NCBI RefSeq assembly: GCF_037977235.1
Contig: NZ_CP150276.1
Span: 4,650,001-4,714,000, forward strand
Reading direction: 5' to 3'
DNA: 64,000 bases
Origin: Paenibacillus sp. FSL K6-0276
Lineage (GTDB): Bacteria > Bacillota > Bacilli > Paenibacillales > Paenibacillaceae
Shown in pieces: positions 25,980 through 35,068 of the stretch (position 1 is the stretch's first letter; every line of letters starts with the position of its first letter). Made by a program: the position numbers and the translations under genes. The notes beneath the pieces were generated by a model. The model worked only from the letters and a program-made list of their open reading frames with translations, was not told the DNA's origin and did not search any database.

Positions 25980-27248
25980 TTAATCGTTCAAATTCCAGCT
26001 GTCCAAATAATCCACTTGGGCTGGAGTAAGACTATCGATGTTAATGCCCAGACTTTCCAGCTTGTAGCGTGCTACCTGCTCATCCAGCTCATAAGGAACA
26101 TTCTCAACTTTTACGCCAATGCTCTTATAATTATCATTTACATATTTCAGCGACAGCGCCTGCAGCGCAAAAGTCGTATCCATAATTTCGGCAGGGTGTC
26201 CATCAGCAGCACCCAGATTTACAAGTCTACCTTCTGCAAGCAGATATAGTTTACGTCCGTCGCGTAGCTGGTACTCTTCGATATTTTTGCGGACAGTACG
26301 CTGGGATACGGATCTTTCAGACAACTCAGGCTTATTCACTTCAACGTCAAAATGGCCCGCGTTGCACATGATTGCTCCATCCTTCATCACATCATAATGT
26401 TCCCCGCGAATCACATAACGGTTACCAGTTACTGTAACGAAGAAATCACCGACCTTAGCTGCTTCTAGCATTGGCATTACTTCGAAACCGTCCATATGTG
26501 CTTCAACGGCTTTAATAGCGTCCACTTCTGTAACAACAACCTTTGCACCCAGACCTTTGGCACGCATAGCAACACCTTTACCGCACCAGCCGTAACCGAC
26601 AACAACAACTGTTTTGCCTGCTACGATCAGGTTTGTTGTCCGAATAATGCCATCCCATGCGGATTGGCCTGTGCCATAACGGTTATCAAACAAATATTTG
26701 CAATAAGCATCATTTACTGCAACCATTGGGAACTTCAGCACACCCTGCTTTTGAAGTGCTTTTAGACGAATGATGCCGGTAGTTGTTTCTTCAGCACCCC
26801 CACGGATATTCTCCATCAGATCAGGACACTCCGAATGCAGCAATGTTGCAAAATCCCCACCGTCATCAATGATCAAATCTGGTTTGCTTTCCAGCGCCTT
26901 AATGTTAAGTGCTTTGAACTCTTCAGGAGATGGGTTGTATTTAGCAAATACTGTGATTCCATCCTCCACAAGCGCTGCACATACATCATCCTGTGTAGAA
27001 AGTGGATTTGATCCGGTAATGGTTACTTCTGCACCGCCTGCTTTGACAACCTTCGCCAGATAAGCGGTTTTAGCTTCCAAGTGAAGCGTGATCGAGACCT
27101 TTAGCCCTTTGAATGGTTGCTCTGCTTCGAACTGCTCACGAATGCGGTTCAAGACAGGCATATGTTGACGAACCCAGTCGATTTTCAAATGTCCTTCGGG
27201 TGCGAGTGACATATCAGCCACGATACTATTTTGTTTAGATGAACTCAT
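25980..27248 (-). CDS. ahcY: Adenosylhomocysteinase (S-adenosylhomocysteine hydrolase)
   Basis: AhcY reversibly hydrolyses SAH to adenosine and homocysteine, clearing the by-product of SAM-dependent methylation. The 422-residue protein has DDGGDFATLLH, NDAYCKYLFDNRYGTGQSAWDGI, the NAD-binding loop VVVGYGWCGKGVA, and NAGHFDVEVN; the C-terminal tail LNINSLTPAQVDYLDSW-like region closes it. Many Bacillus use the Pfs/LuxS route instead. It follows bshC and is preceded by a hairpin just before its ribosome-binding site. Confidence 0.96.
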   Translation of the reverse strand: MSSSKQNSIVADMSLAPEGHLKIDWVRQHMPVLNRIREQFEAEQPFKGLKVSITLHLEAKTAYLAKVVKAGGAEVTITGSNPLSTQDDVCAALVEDGITVFAKYNPSPEEFKALNIKALESKPDLIIDDGGDFATLLHSECPDLMENIRGGAEETTTGIIRLKALQKQGVLKFPMVAVNDAYCKYLFDNRYGTGQSAWDGIIRTTNLIVAGKTVVVVGYGWCGKGVAMRAKGLGAKVVVTEVDAIKAVEAHMDGFEVMPMLEAAKVGDFFVTVTGNRYVIRGEHYDVMKDGAIMCNAGHFDVEVNKPELSERSVSQRTVRKNIEEYQLRDGRKLYLLAEGRLVNLGAADGHPAEIMDTTFALQALSLKYVNDNYKSIGVKVENVPYELDEQVARYKLESLGINIDSLTPAQVDYLDSWNLND

Positions 27249-27263
27249 TATGAAACCTCCTAA

Positions 27264-27309
27264 AAGTTTTGTGAGCGTTACTACGTTGAATCTACTTCGT
27301 ACAAAACTT
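27264..27309 (-). promoter_or_regulatory. Hairpin upstream of the ahcY ribosome-binding site
   Basis: AAGTTTTGT and ACAAAACTT form a 9-bp stem with a 28-nt loop, ending next to AGGAGG. It fills most of the 75-bp bshC-ahcY gap. It could affect ahcY translation or mRNA processing; no known riboswitch pattern is recognisable. Confidence 0.4.
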
Positions 27310-27323
27310 ACTTTGTTACTTCT

Positions 27324-28955
27324 CTACATATAAATGATGCGATGTGTTCCGCTGTAATCCGGTTCAACAGCCATTAGCTCATCCAGCCATGCAAGTCCAT
27401 ACCGGTTCAAGTAATACATGATATTGTACACTCTTTCCTGCAGTTTACCCAGTGGCATTAACGACAGCTCGATTCGCTCCCATTGACGGATTGCAGCTTC
27501 ATTCTGTTTCGCCATAGCGGCTTGGGCTTTCGCTTGTAAAAAAGTAATCTGATCTAAAATCTTCTCTTTATTGTTATTACCTAGTTTCAGCAGACCTGCC
27601 TGTATGGATCCAAGCTGCTCGATGAGCGGTTCATACATGGCTGAGAAAGATGCTTTGGTTTCCTCAAACCGACGTTCGATCCCCATTTCATCCTGTGCAG
27701 CCAACCATTCATGTCTTTTATGATCTAGTCCTTGTCTTACATCCTCAAAACTTAGCTGATATTTGTCCATATGTTTGTGAAGCGTACCTTCTACGACTGT
27801 AAAAGACATTCTTGGGATGATCAAAGGCATTTGTCCCCCAACCACCTCAAACGCACGACGAGGAATTGCCCAATAAGCAATCTCACCTTGACCTAGCACA
27901 GTGGCTAGAACCGGCAACACATAATCCTGTATAAGCGGGCGTGTCAACACGTTGTTGCTGAAGCGTTCCGGATGTGCCTTCACTTCCTCTAGTAATTCAT
28001 CACGGGTGAACGATACCTGGCCCTTGCGATCGGTAAAGATTCCATCCTTCTTGTGAAGCAATAACCGTACACCTTCATGAATATAAAAGAGGTTGGCATT
28101 GCCTGCTGTAACGTCGGCTTGAAGCTCATAGCCAGCATTCACGATATCAGAAGCAGAATTCATATACGCTGTTTCCAGTGCATCATTCTGCATAATTAGC
28201 GAAGTAAAAAATGGTTGTTCTAACTTACGTAGGTTAGGATCAGCAGAATCAAGCAGGATCAGACCAAATTTACCAAACAAAGAACCCATCAACTTGGCAA
28301 AAGCATCTGTCATACTGTCTGCTCTAAACGAAGAAGATCGAATAAATTCCATAATCTGCGATTTGAAGTCACTCTCCTGAAGCAGCCCATCCAACTGTTC
28401 CACCACTTGCTGCCAGCTTTCCTCTTGTACACGAATATCACTTACCGAGGAGCGTTTCTCCTCTGATTTCTCTATCTTAATCTTGCTAATCTCCTGCGTA
28501 CGATTTAATACATACGTATGGTTCACTTCATCCCAATCGTGATCCTCGCCTGCGATCCAGAATAACGGAACTACAGGTCGGCCGAGTTGTTCAGCTGCTT
28601 CCTTTGCCGCCATAATAGTTGTTATTGCTTTATATACCACAAGCAGTGGTCCTGTAAATAGTCCGCTTTGCTGCCCACCAGTAACCACTAACGTTCCCGG
28701 CTGTTCCAAAAGCGCCAGCGAAGCCATCACCGCATCATGTGAATTATGCTTTTCATTATATTGTCGTAGACATTCAGCAATCTGTGTCCGGTCGGCACGG
28801 AGACTCTCGCTGCTATCCAGCCATTCTGCCCGAATGCTTCTACTCTCTTTACTTCGGAAATCCCCACCGTACAAATGACTAACCTTATCAAAATGTTCTA
28901 TATAGTCGCGCGCGAGTGCTGATCCACCCGGGAGCGGTTCCGTTACAATATTCAT
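27324..28955 (-). CDS. bshC: Putative cysteine ligase BshC (bacillithiol synthesis)
   Basis: BshC is assigned to the last step of bacillithiol synthesis, joining cysteine to glucosaminyl malate. The 543-residue protein shows the family pattern: VTGGQQSGLFTGPLLVVYKA with the nucleotide-binding core, PVVPLFWIAGEDHDWDEVNH, and PLIIPRMSFTVVEG, with a long coiled coil in the second half. In Bacillus it lies directly upstream of mraZ; here ahcY lies between. A good SigA promoter precedes it. Confidence 0.94.
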   Translation of the reverse strand: MNIVTEPLPGGSALARDYIEHFDKVSHLYGGDFRSKESRSIRAEWLDSSESLRADRTQIAECLRQYNEKHNSHDAVMASLALLEQPGTLVVTGGQQSGLFTGPLLVVYKAITTIMAAKEAAEQLGRPVVPLFWIAGEDHDWDEVNHTYVLNRTQEISKIKIEKSEEKRSSVSDIRVQEESWQQVVEQLDGLLQESDFKSQIMEFIRSSSFRADSMTDAFAKLMGSLFGKFGLILLDSADPNLRKLEQPFFTSLIMQNDALETAYMNSASDIVNAGYELQADVTAGNANLFYIHEGVRLLLHKKDGIFTDRKGQVSFTRDELLEEVKAHPERFSNNVLTRPLIQDYVLPVLATVLGQGEIAYWAIPRRAFEVVGGQMPLIIPRMSFTVVEGTLHKHMDKYQLSFEDVRQGLDHKRHEWLAAQDEMGIERRFEETKASFSAMYEPLIEQLGSIQAGLLKLGNNNKEKILDQITFLQAKAQAAMAKQNEAAIRQWERIELSLMPLGKLQERVYNIMYYLNRYGLAWLDELMAVEPDYSGTHRIIYM

Positions 28956-29018
28956 TTGCTAGTGCCTCCAGTTCTACTGAGCAGTTATATGTAAATCCAA
29001 GTTCGTAAACTCTTTATG

Positions 29019-29047
29019 ATTGTATCCAAAGTCAGAGGCCGCGTCAA
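29019..29047 (-). promoter_or_regulatory. SigA promoter of bshC
   Basis: TTGACG (plus 29042-29047) and TACAAT (29019-29024) are separated by 17 bp on the minus strand, about 65 bp before the bshC start. Confidence 0.75.
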
Positions 29048-29131
29048 AGAATTGAATATCTGTAAAAAAAGCAACGCAAGAGCAGCCGTATTATTTTCTT
29101 ATACTATAAAATGATTATTAAATATCCCCAC

Positions 29132-29165
29132 TACATACAAGAGGCGAGAGCATAACGCTCCCGCC
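29132..29165 (-). terminator. Hairpin ending the opp operon
   Basis: GGCGGGAGC and GCTCTCGCC form a 9-bp stem (one G-T pair) with a 5-nt loop, just after the last opp gene. The following T content is poor, so termination may be incomplete. Confidence 0.5.
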
Positions 29166-29186
29166 TGTCTAATACTCGCTATGGAT

Positions 29187-30107
29187 TTAAGCAAATTTTT
29201 TGCTTACCCAGTGGCCTTTTGATACTTCTACTAATTCAAAGTCACTATCATTGCTCTTTTCGTTAGCAGAATAAATAGGACTACCAAGCTCATCATGCAA
29301 GTGAATACGTTTCTTGTTAACTTCAATTTCCGGATCCGGAATTGGAATCGCTGACAAGAGAGATTTGGTATAAGGGTGAATAGGATTTGCATAAAGCTCT
29401 TCACTTTCCGCCAATTCTACCATTTTACCCAAGTACATAACAGCTACGCGATCACTGATATGTTTAACCATGGACAGATCATGCGCGATGAAAAGATAAG
29501 TCAATCCCAAACGATCTTGCAATTCTTTAAGCAAGTTAACGACCTGAGCCTGAATGGATACGTCAAGCGCGGAAATCGGCTCATCACAAACGATGAACTT
29601 AGGATTTACCGCTAACGAACGGGCAATCCCAATACGTTGGCGTTGTCCACCAGAGAATTCATGCGGATAACGAGTAGCGTGATCATGGTTAAGACCAACC
29701 ATATCCAGCAGCTCTTCGATCCGTTTTTTACGTTCTGCACGGCTACCAGCCATTCCGTGAATGTCCAGTGCCTCACCGATAATATCAGAAACCGTAAAAC
29801 GCGGGTTAAGCGATGCGTACGGATCTTGGAAAATCATCTGCATGTCACGGCGCATAGCTTTCATTTTGTTAGAAGGCAATTTATAAATGTCTGTACCATT
29901 ATATTTCACACTTCCAGCAGTTGGTTCATACAAGCGAAGAATTGTACGTCCAGCAGTAGTCTTACCACAACCGGATTCTCCTACCATCCCAAGCGTCTCG
30001 CCCTCACGGATCGTGAAGTTAATATTATCAACAGCCTTAAGAACTTTGCCTTGACCTACATTGAAATATTTCTTAAGACCTTCTACCTCTATTAGGTTCT
30101 TACTCAA
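29187..30107 (-). CDS. oppF: Oligopeptide ABC transporter ATP-binding protein OppF-like
   Basis: This second ATPase of the peptide importer has Walker A GESGCGKTT, Q-loop IFQDPYASLNPR, signature FSGGQRQRIGIARSLA, Walker B FIVCDEPISALDVS, and the switch histidine in FIAHDLSMV. The C-terminal oligopeptide-transporter extension (PIHPYTKSLLSAIPIPDP) is present. The TTG at 30105-30107 has GGAGG 10 bp upstream and overlaps the oppD stop by 4 bp, so the longer frame is rejected. Confidence 0.93.
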   Translation of the reverse strand: MSKNLIEVEGLKKYFNVGQGKVLKAVDNINFTIREGETLGMVGESGCGKTTAGRTILRLYEPTAGSVKYNGTDIYKLPSNKMKAMRRDMQMIFQDPYASLNPRFTVSDIIGEALDIHGMAGSRAERKKRIEELLDMVGLNHDHATRYPHEFSGGQRQRIGIARSLAVNPKFIVCDEPISALDVSIQAQVVNLLKELQDRLGLTYLFIAHDLSMVKHISDRVAVMYLGKMVELAESEELYANPIHPYTKSLLSAIPIPDPEIEVNKKRIHLHDELGSPIYSANEKSNDSDFELVEVSKGHWVSKKFA

Positions 30108-31099
30108 GAGTACTGCACCTCCTTGGCCATCGAATGCAGATTCCAGCAACGCGCCATATGCGTTTCACTGAATTCTGTGGCGCCGGGATCGATTTGTTCG
30201 CAAACATGCATTGCTTCGTTGCAACGCGCGGTGAACGGACATCCGATCGGCGGCTTGATCAGATCTGGCGGTGTGCCGATGATCGGAATTAGCGGTTCGC
30301 TTTTCTTTTGGTCCAGACGGGGCATCGAGCGCAGTAGACCTTTGGTGTATGGATGCTGCGGATTCTTAAAGATTTCCCATCTTGTTCCGGTCTCCACAAC
30401 TTCACCTGCATACATTACGATAACCCGATCACACATGCCGGCAACTACACCAAGATCATGGGTAATCAGAATGATGGAGGTACCTAGTTTTTGCTGCATC
30501 TCTTTCATAACTTCCATGATCTGCGCCTGAATGGTTACGTCAAGAGCCGTTGTAGGCTCATCCGCTATGAGCAAAGCCGGACGGCAGGCTAGCGCGATTG
30601 CAATCATTACACGCTGGCGCATACCGCCTGAGAATTCGTGGGGATATTGGTTAAAGCGGGCCTCAGCATTTTTGATACCAACTAATTTAAGCATCTCAAT
30701 ACCTTGCTTTTTCGCTTCGGCCGCTGACATTTTCTGATGTTTAATCAAAACTTCAGTTATCTGTTTGCCCACTTTGATGGTTGGGTTCAAAGAAGTCATC
30801 GGGTCTTGAAAAATCATGCCAATATCTTTGCCGCGAATGGATTCCATTTCTTTCATACTTTTGTCTAGCAGATTCTGTCCTTGAAAAATAATTTCGCCCT
30901 TTTTCACTTTGGAAGGTGGTGTAGGGATCAGCCGCATAATCGATTGTGCAGTTACACTCTTACCGCTGCCGGACTCGCCGACGATGGCAACCGTTTCGCC
31001 TTTGCCAATTTCAAAATTCATACCACGGACAGCTTGCACTTCTCCGCCTTTAACAAAAAAGGAAACATGCAAATCTTTGACTTGTAAAATAGGTTCCAT
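30104..31099 (-). CDS. oppD: Oligopeptide ABC transporter ATP-binding protein OppD-like
   Basis: The 331-residue ATPase has Walker A GESGSGKSV, IFQDPMTSLNPTIKVGKQI, signature FSGGMRQRVMIAIALA, Walker B LLIADEPTTALDVT and LITHDLGVVAG. The C-terminal region (GCPFTARCNEAMHVCEQIDP) carries the cysteines seen in Opp/Dpp ATPases, often an iron-sulphur site. It pairs with OppF to energise import of peptides bound by the lipoprotein at 33218. Confidence 0.93.
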   Translation of the reverse strand: MEPILQVKDLHVSFFVKGGEVQAVRGMNFEIGKGETVAIVGESGSGKSVTAQSIMRLIPTPPSKVKKGEIIFQGQNLLDKSMKEMESIRGKDIGMIFQDPMTSLNPTIKVGKQITEVLIKHQKMSAAEAKKQGIEMLKLVGIKNAEARFNQYPHEFSGGMRQRVMIAIALACRPALLIADEPTTALDVTIQAQIMEVMKEMQQKLGTSIILITHDLGVVAGMCDRVIVMYAGEVVETGTRWEIFKNPQHPYTKGLLRSMPRLDQKKSEPLIPIIGTPPDLIKPPIGCPFTARCNEAMHVCEQIDPGATEFSETHMARCWNLHSMAKEVQYS

Positions 31100-31111
31100 C
31101 CATATACCCTC

Positions 31112-32059
31112 CTATTTTTTCAGCTTAGGATCAAGCGCGTCACGAAGACCATCACCGAAAATGTTGAAAGAAAGCATGGTTAAACTGATCAGAATGGCAG
31201 GGAACAGGAAGCGCCATGGATAGTACAACCAACCGGTGAGTGAGTCGTTAATCATAGATCCAAGTGAAGCGACAGGAGCTTGTACACCAAGACCCAAGAA
31301 GCTTAGGAAGGCCTCAGCAAAAATTGCATTTGGTACAGAAAGTGTAATGGTTACGATAATCGGGCCCACTGCGTTCGGCAGAAGGTGCTTGAACAACAGT
31401 CTCGCAGAACCTGCGCCCATGGAACGGGAAGCCAATACGAACTCGCGATTCTTGAGCTGCATAATTTCACCGCGTACAATCCACGACATCGTAATCCAGC
31501 CCGTAATGGTTAAGGCTAGTATGATTGTCCCAAGACTTGGTTCAAGCACAACCAAAAGCAAAATTACAACAAGCAGATAAGGAATGGAGTACAAAACCTC
31601 AGAGAATTTGTTCATGATATTATCTACACGGCCGCCGAAGAAACCCATAATTCCACCGTATATAACACCAATGAATAAGTCGATGGCTGCCGCAGCTAAA
31701 CCAACGATCAAGGAGATCTGTGCACCGTACCAAGTACGAACGAAAATGTCACGTCCAAGATCATCCGTTCCAAACCAGTGATCGGAGGAAGGGGGCTTAT
31801 TGGTATTCATCAAGTCATTGGAGTAATAGTTGTATTTCGAGAATAAAGGAGCGATAATCGCTGCAAGCACAATTAATCCCAGAATACCAAGCGCGGTCAT
31901 TGCCATTTTATTTTGACGCAACCGTTGCCAAGAATCTTTCCAGGCAGAGAGACTCTCCCGCTGGATAACCTCGGCTTCTTTTTCATCCACACCGATTTTT
32001 TGAAAATCTTCTGGTTTTAAATTCATGTTGTTCGGAACCAAATTATTATCAGTTGCCAC
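31112..32059 (-). CDS. oppC: Oligopeptide ABC transporter permease OppC-like
   Basis: The 315-residue inner-membrane permease has an N-terminal cytoplasmic stretch, a first transmembrane helix near residue 60, an extracellular loop with HWFGTDDLGRDIFVRTWYGA, and the BPD_transp_1 core with the EAA-loop pattern EFVLASRSMGAGSARLLFKH. This is the usual arrangement of the OppC/DppC subfamily. It follows oppB by 3 bp. Confidence 0.93.
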   Translation of the reverse strand: MATDNNLVPNNMNLKPEDFQKIGVDEKEAEVIQRESLSAWKDSWQRLRQNKMAMTALGILGLIVLAAIIAPLFSKYNYYSNDLMNTNKPPSSDHWFGTDDLGRDIFVRTWYGAQISLIVGLAAAAIDLFIGVIYGGIMGFFGGRVDNIMNKFSEVLYSIPYLLVVILLLVVLEPSLGTIILALTITGWITMSWIVRGEIMQLKNREFVLASRSMGAGSARLLFKHLLPNAVGPIIVTITLSVPNAIFAEAFLSFLGLGVQAPVASLGSMINDSLTGWLYYPWRFLFPAILISLTMLSFNIFGDGLRDALDPKLKK

Positions 32060-32062
32060 TCT

Positions 32063-33001
32063 TTAGCCCTCCTTTCCTCCACTTAATTTCATACGTGGGT
32101 CTATCAGTACATAAGCGATATCAGTAATAAAACGGGCCACCATGAGTAGTACACCATAGAAAATGGTTATCCCCATAATAACGGTATAGTCACGGACACC
32201 AATCGCTTCCACGAACTGTTTACCAATACCCCCAACACCAAAGATCTGCTCGATAACAACCGAACCAGTTACGATGTTAGCTGTCATAGGTCCCATATAA
32301 GTAACAACAGGCAAAATGCCATTACGAAGTACATGTCGGCTCAGAATAGCCATCCAGCTTAATCCCTTAGCCTTAGCCGTTTTGATATAGTCTGCATTCA
32401 GAACTTCAAGCATACTTGAACGGGTCAAGCGAGCTATAAATGCTATAGGCTGTGCCGAGAGCGCTGCTACAGGTAGGAAATAATAGATTGGCCCTTTAAA
32501 ACCTGAAACCGGTACCCAACCCAGTTTGAAAGCAAACACATACTGTAATAAAGAAGCGACTACAAAGCTCGGAACCGCAATCCCCAGAACTGCCACCACC
32601 ATCGCGGCGCTGTCAAGAAACTTTCTGTGATAGAGTGCCGCTAACATGCCGAGAAGAACCCCAACAATAACCGCCACAACGATTGCGACGAGTCCCAGCT
32701 TCAGCGACGCTGAAAAGGTTTGACCAATCAAATGTGATACATCCTGATTCAGGCGTTTCATTGATACACCCAAGTCCCCTTGGAGAATATCACCTAAATA
32801 CTTAAAATACTGATGAGAGAGCGGTTTGTCCAGACCATATTGCTCCATCAGACGCGCTTTAATTTCTGGCGGAACTTTTTTCTCAGAAGTAAACGGGTCC
32901 CCTGGAATAGCTTTCATCAAGAAAAAAGTAGCTGAAATCAGTACAAATAAAGAAACCAACATATAAAAGAATTTATTTGCGACATAACGAACCATCCCCA
33001 T
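32063..33001 (-). CDS. oppB: Oligopeptide ABC transporter permease OppB-like
   Basis: The permease has the typical OppB start (MVRYVANKFFYMLVSLFVLI), AIPGDPF, YGLDKPLSHQYFKYLGDILQGDLGVS and the EAA-loop region DYIKTAKAKGLSWMAILSRH. Two ATGs at 33001 and 32995 share one GGAGG (plus 33006-33010); I mark the first, but the second has better spacing. The much longer upstream frame is rejected because it runs through the terminator-like hairpin at 33121. Confidence 0.92.
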   Translation of the reverse strand: MGMVRYVANKFFYMLVSLFVLISATFFLMKAIPGDPFTSEKKVPPEIKARLMEQYGLDKPLSHQYFKYLGDILQGDLGVSMKRLNQDVSHLIGQTFSASLKLGLVAIVVAVIVGVLLGMLAALYHRKFLDSAAMVVAVLGIAVPSFVVASLLQYVFAFKLGWVPVSGFKGPIYYFLPVAALSAQPIAFIARLTRSSMLEVLNADYIKTAKAKGLSWMAILSRHVLRNGILPVVTYMGPMTANIVTGSVVIEQIFGVGGIGKQFVEAIGVRDYTVIMGITIFYGVLLMVARFITDIAYVLIDPRMKLSGGKEG

Positions 33002-33120
33002 CACACCTCCTTCGATAATTTTTTTTGAGAGCATTATATTGATTTTATGAAAAAAACGGATTTTTGTCCATTTTCTAAATATGTTATAAATAACAATAAT
33101 TAACAAATATATGGAAATAC

Positions 33121-33159
33121 AAAAAAAGGGATATATATGGAGTTCCACATATATATCCC
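33121..33159 (-). terminator. Intercistronic terminator between oppA and oppB
   Basis: A perfect 12-bp stem (GGGATATATATG with CATATATATCCC) and an 8-nt loop are followed by seven T on the minus strand. It lies 59 bp after the oppA stop and about 120 bp before oppB. It should end most transcripts after oppA. Confidence 0.8.
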
Positions 33160-33217
33160 GAAGTATTGTTTAACTTCAGTCAACTAACTATTCGGTTTAA
33201 ATTACTAAAGCAAAATC

Positions 33218-34918
33218 TTAGTGCTCAAGCAAATATCCACGAGTCAAGTCAATTGCACCACTGAAGTCAAGAGTAACACCTTTGAGGTACTCTTTAGTCA
33301 GGGAGTTGTTAGTGTAGTAGTACAATGGAATCAAGATCATGTCTTGTTCAATAAGCAATTTCTCAGCTGCTGCAAACTTGTCTTGACGTACTTTCAAGTC
33401 AGAAGTTGCTTTAGCTTCGTCGATCAGTTTGTCATACTCAGGGTTAGCGTAACCAGTATCATTGTTACCGCCACCTGTTACCCACATATCAAGGAAAGTC
33501 ATTGGATCATTGTAATCCGCAGTCCAACCAGCACGTGCAACTTGGTAGTTCAGATTTTGACGATTTTCAATAAACACACCCCACTCTTGGTTAACGGTTT
33601 GTACATCGACACCAAGATTGTTTTTCCACATATCAGCAATCGCCAAAGCGATTTTCTTGTGGCCTTCACTTGTGTTGTAATTCAAAGAGAATGTAGGCAG
33701 TTTATCAAGACCTTCTTCTTTCAGACCTTCAGCAAGTAATGTTTTAGCTTGTTCTAGATCTTCAGTGAAGTAGTTATCTTTAACTGCTGTACGGAATTCA
33801 CCATCAGCACCTGCGATACCCGGAGGTACATAACCGAATGCTGGGAATTGTCCACCTTGAACTACATTGTCAATCAAAGCTTGACGGTTAATGGCCATTG
33901 CAAGAGCTTTCCGGATTTTAACGTTAGAGAAAGGTTTTTCAGTGATATTAAATTCGTAGTAGTATACGGAAGCAATACCTTTACGGCTAAATTCTTTTTG
34001 AAGTTCTTTTTGTACGATTGGAATTTGTTCTGATGGAATTTCACCAGTTGGTCCACCTGCACGATCGTATTCACCGTTCTTGTAGCTAAGCAGCTCAGTT
34101 GCACCGCTGTTTACAAGGGAGAAGTCGATAGCGCTAAGTTTAATGGCGTCTTTATCCCAATATTTATCGTTTTTAGTTACAACAAGAGTTTGTCCAGTAG
34201 TCCACTCAGTAAGAGTGAAAGCACCGTTAACGATCATACTATCTTTGCTTGTTGCCCATTTAGCATTACCCTCAGTAGATTTGTGAGTAGGGTAATAAGT
34301 ATAGAAGGAAAGCAATCCAAGGAAGTATGGAGTTGGGGCTTCAAGAGTAACTTCTAGAGTTTTCTCATCAATCGCTTTGATACCTACTTGACTGAAATCA
34401 GTAATTTCCTTTTTGAAGAAATTCTTAGCATTTTTGATGTAATACAATTGACCAGCGTAAGGTGCAACGGATGCAGCAGCAGGATCGAGCACACGTTTCC
34501 AAGCGCGAACGAAATCTTCTGTTGTTACAGGATCGCCATTGCTCCATTGTGAGTCACGGAGTTTGAAAGTATATACCAGACCGTCAGCGGAAATGTCCCA
34601 GCTTTCAGCAACACCTGGTTCAGCTTGACCTGTTTCAGCATTCATGCGAGTTAGACCTTCGTACATTGTTTTCAGGACAGTGTTAGCTTGGCTATCCTGT
34701 GCCAATCCTGGGTCAAATGTTGGAGGCTCAGCACTTAGATTGATTCTCAATGTTTGGTCTGCAGCCAATTTCTCATCTGTAGCTGCATTACCAGTTGCCG
34801 TGTTACCAGTGTTACCTTTATTGCCGCTGTTTGCGTTGTTTCCGCCGCAGCCAGCAAGCACTGTCCCGATAACAAGTACTAATGCAATCATTAGCAATAG
34901 ACTTTTACTCTTCTTCAT
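33218..34918 (-). CDS. oppA: Oligopeptide-binding lipoprotein OppA-like (SBP_bac_5)
   Basis: This extracellular binding protein delivers peptides to the OppBC channel. A signal peptide ends in the lipobox LAGC with Cys24, followed by an Asn/Gly/Thr-rich linker. The mature part matches the family 5 pattern: LRINLSAEPPTFDPGLAQDS, then YTFKLRDSQWSNGDPVTTEDFVRAWKR split over two motifs, and VRQDKFAAAEKLLIEQDMILIP. At 566 residues it is a normal OppA/DppA length. Ligand range cannot be read from sequence. It is the first gene of the operon. Confidence 0.94.
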   Translation of the reverse strand: MKKSKSLLLMIALVLVIGTVLAGCGGNNANSGNKGNTGNTATGNAATDEKLAADQTLRINLSAEPPTFDPGLAQDSQANTVLKTMYEGLTRMNAETGQAEPGVAESWDISADGLVYTFKLRDSQWSNGDPVTTEDFVRAWKRVLDPAAASVAPYAGQLYYIKNAKNFFKKEITDFSQVGIKAIDEKTLEVTLEAPTPYFLGLLSFYTYYPTHKSTEGNAKWATSKDSMIVNGAFTLTEWTTGQTLVVTKNDKYWDKDAIKLSAIDFSLVNSGATELLSYKNGEYDRAGGPTGEIPSEQIPIVQKELQKEFSRKGIASVYYYEFNITEKPFSNVKIRKALAMAINRQALIDNVVQGGQFPAFGYVPPGIAGADGEFRTAVKDNYFTEDLEQAKTLLAEGLKEEGLDKLPTFSLNYNTSEGHKKIALAIADMWKNNLGVDVQTVNQEWGVFIENRQNLNYQVARAGWTADYNDPMTFLDMWVTGGGNNDTGYANPEYDKLIDEAKATSDLKVRQDKFAAAEKLLIEQDMILIPLYYYTNNSLTKEYLKGVTLDFSGAIDLTRGYLLEH

Positions 34919-34959
34919 CTAGCAGTTCCCCCTAAATAGAATGTGGTATATGGTTTATG

Positions 34960-34965
34960 ATTATA
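34960..34965 (-). promoter_or_regulatory. Candidate oppA promoter (-10)
   Basis: A perfect TATAAT occurs on the minus strand about 40 bp before the oppA start. The -35 is poor (TAGATT at 17-bp spacing). GGGGGAAC forms the ribosome-binding site. Confidence 0.5.
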
Positions 34966-35068
34966 CAACCAGTGGTCAAAAAAATCTAGTGGAATGTTTT
35001 CAGAAAATACTTTTTTTTAAAAATTTTAAACTTTTGTGACGTTGCCGCTTCACCGATGCAGTGTAACA

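Noticed and set aside
29116..29131. Third copy of the family 2 repeat (ATATCCCCACTACATAC)
   Set aside because: Only the first ten or so bases match; the arm and centre are missing.
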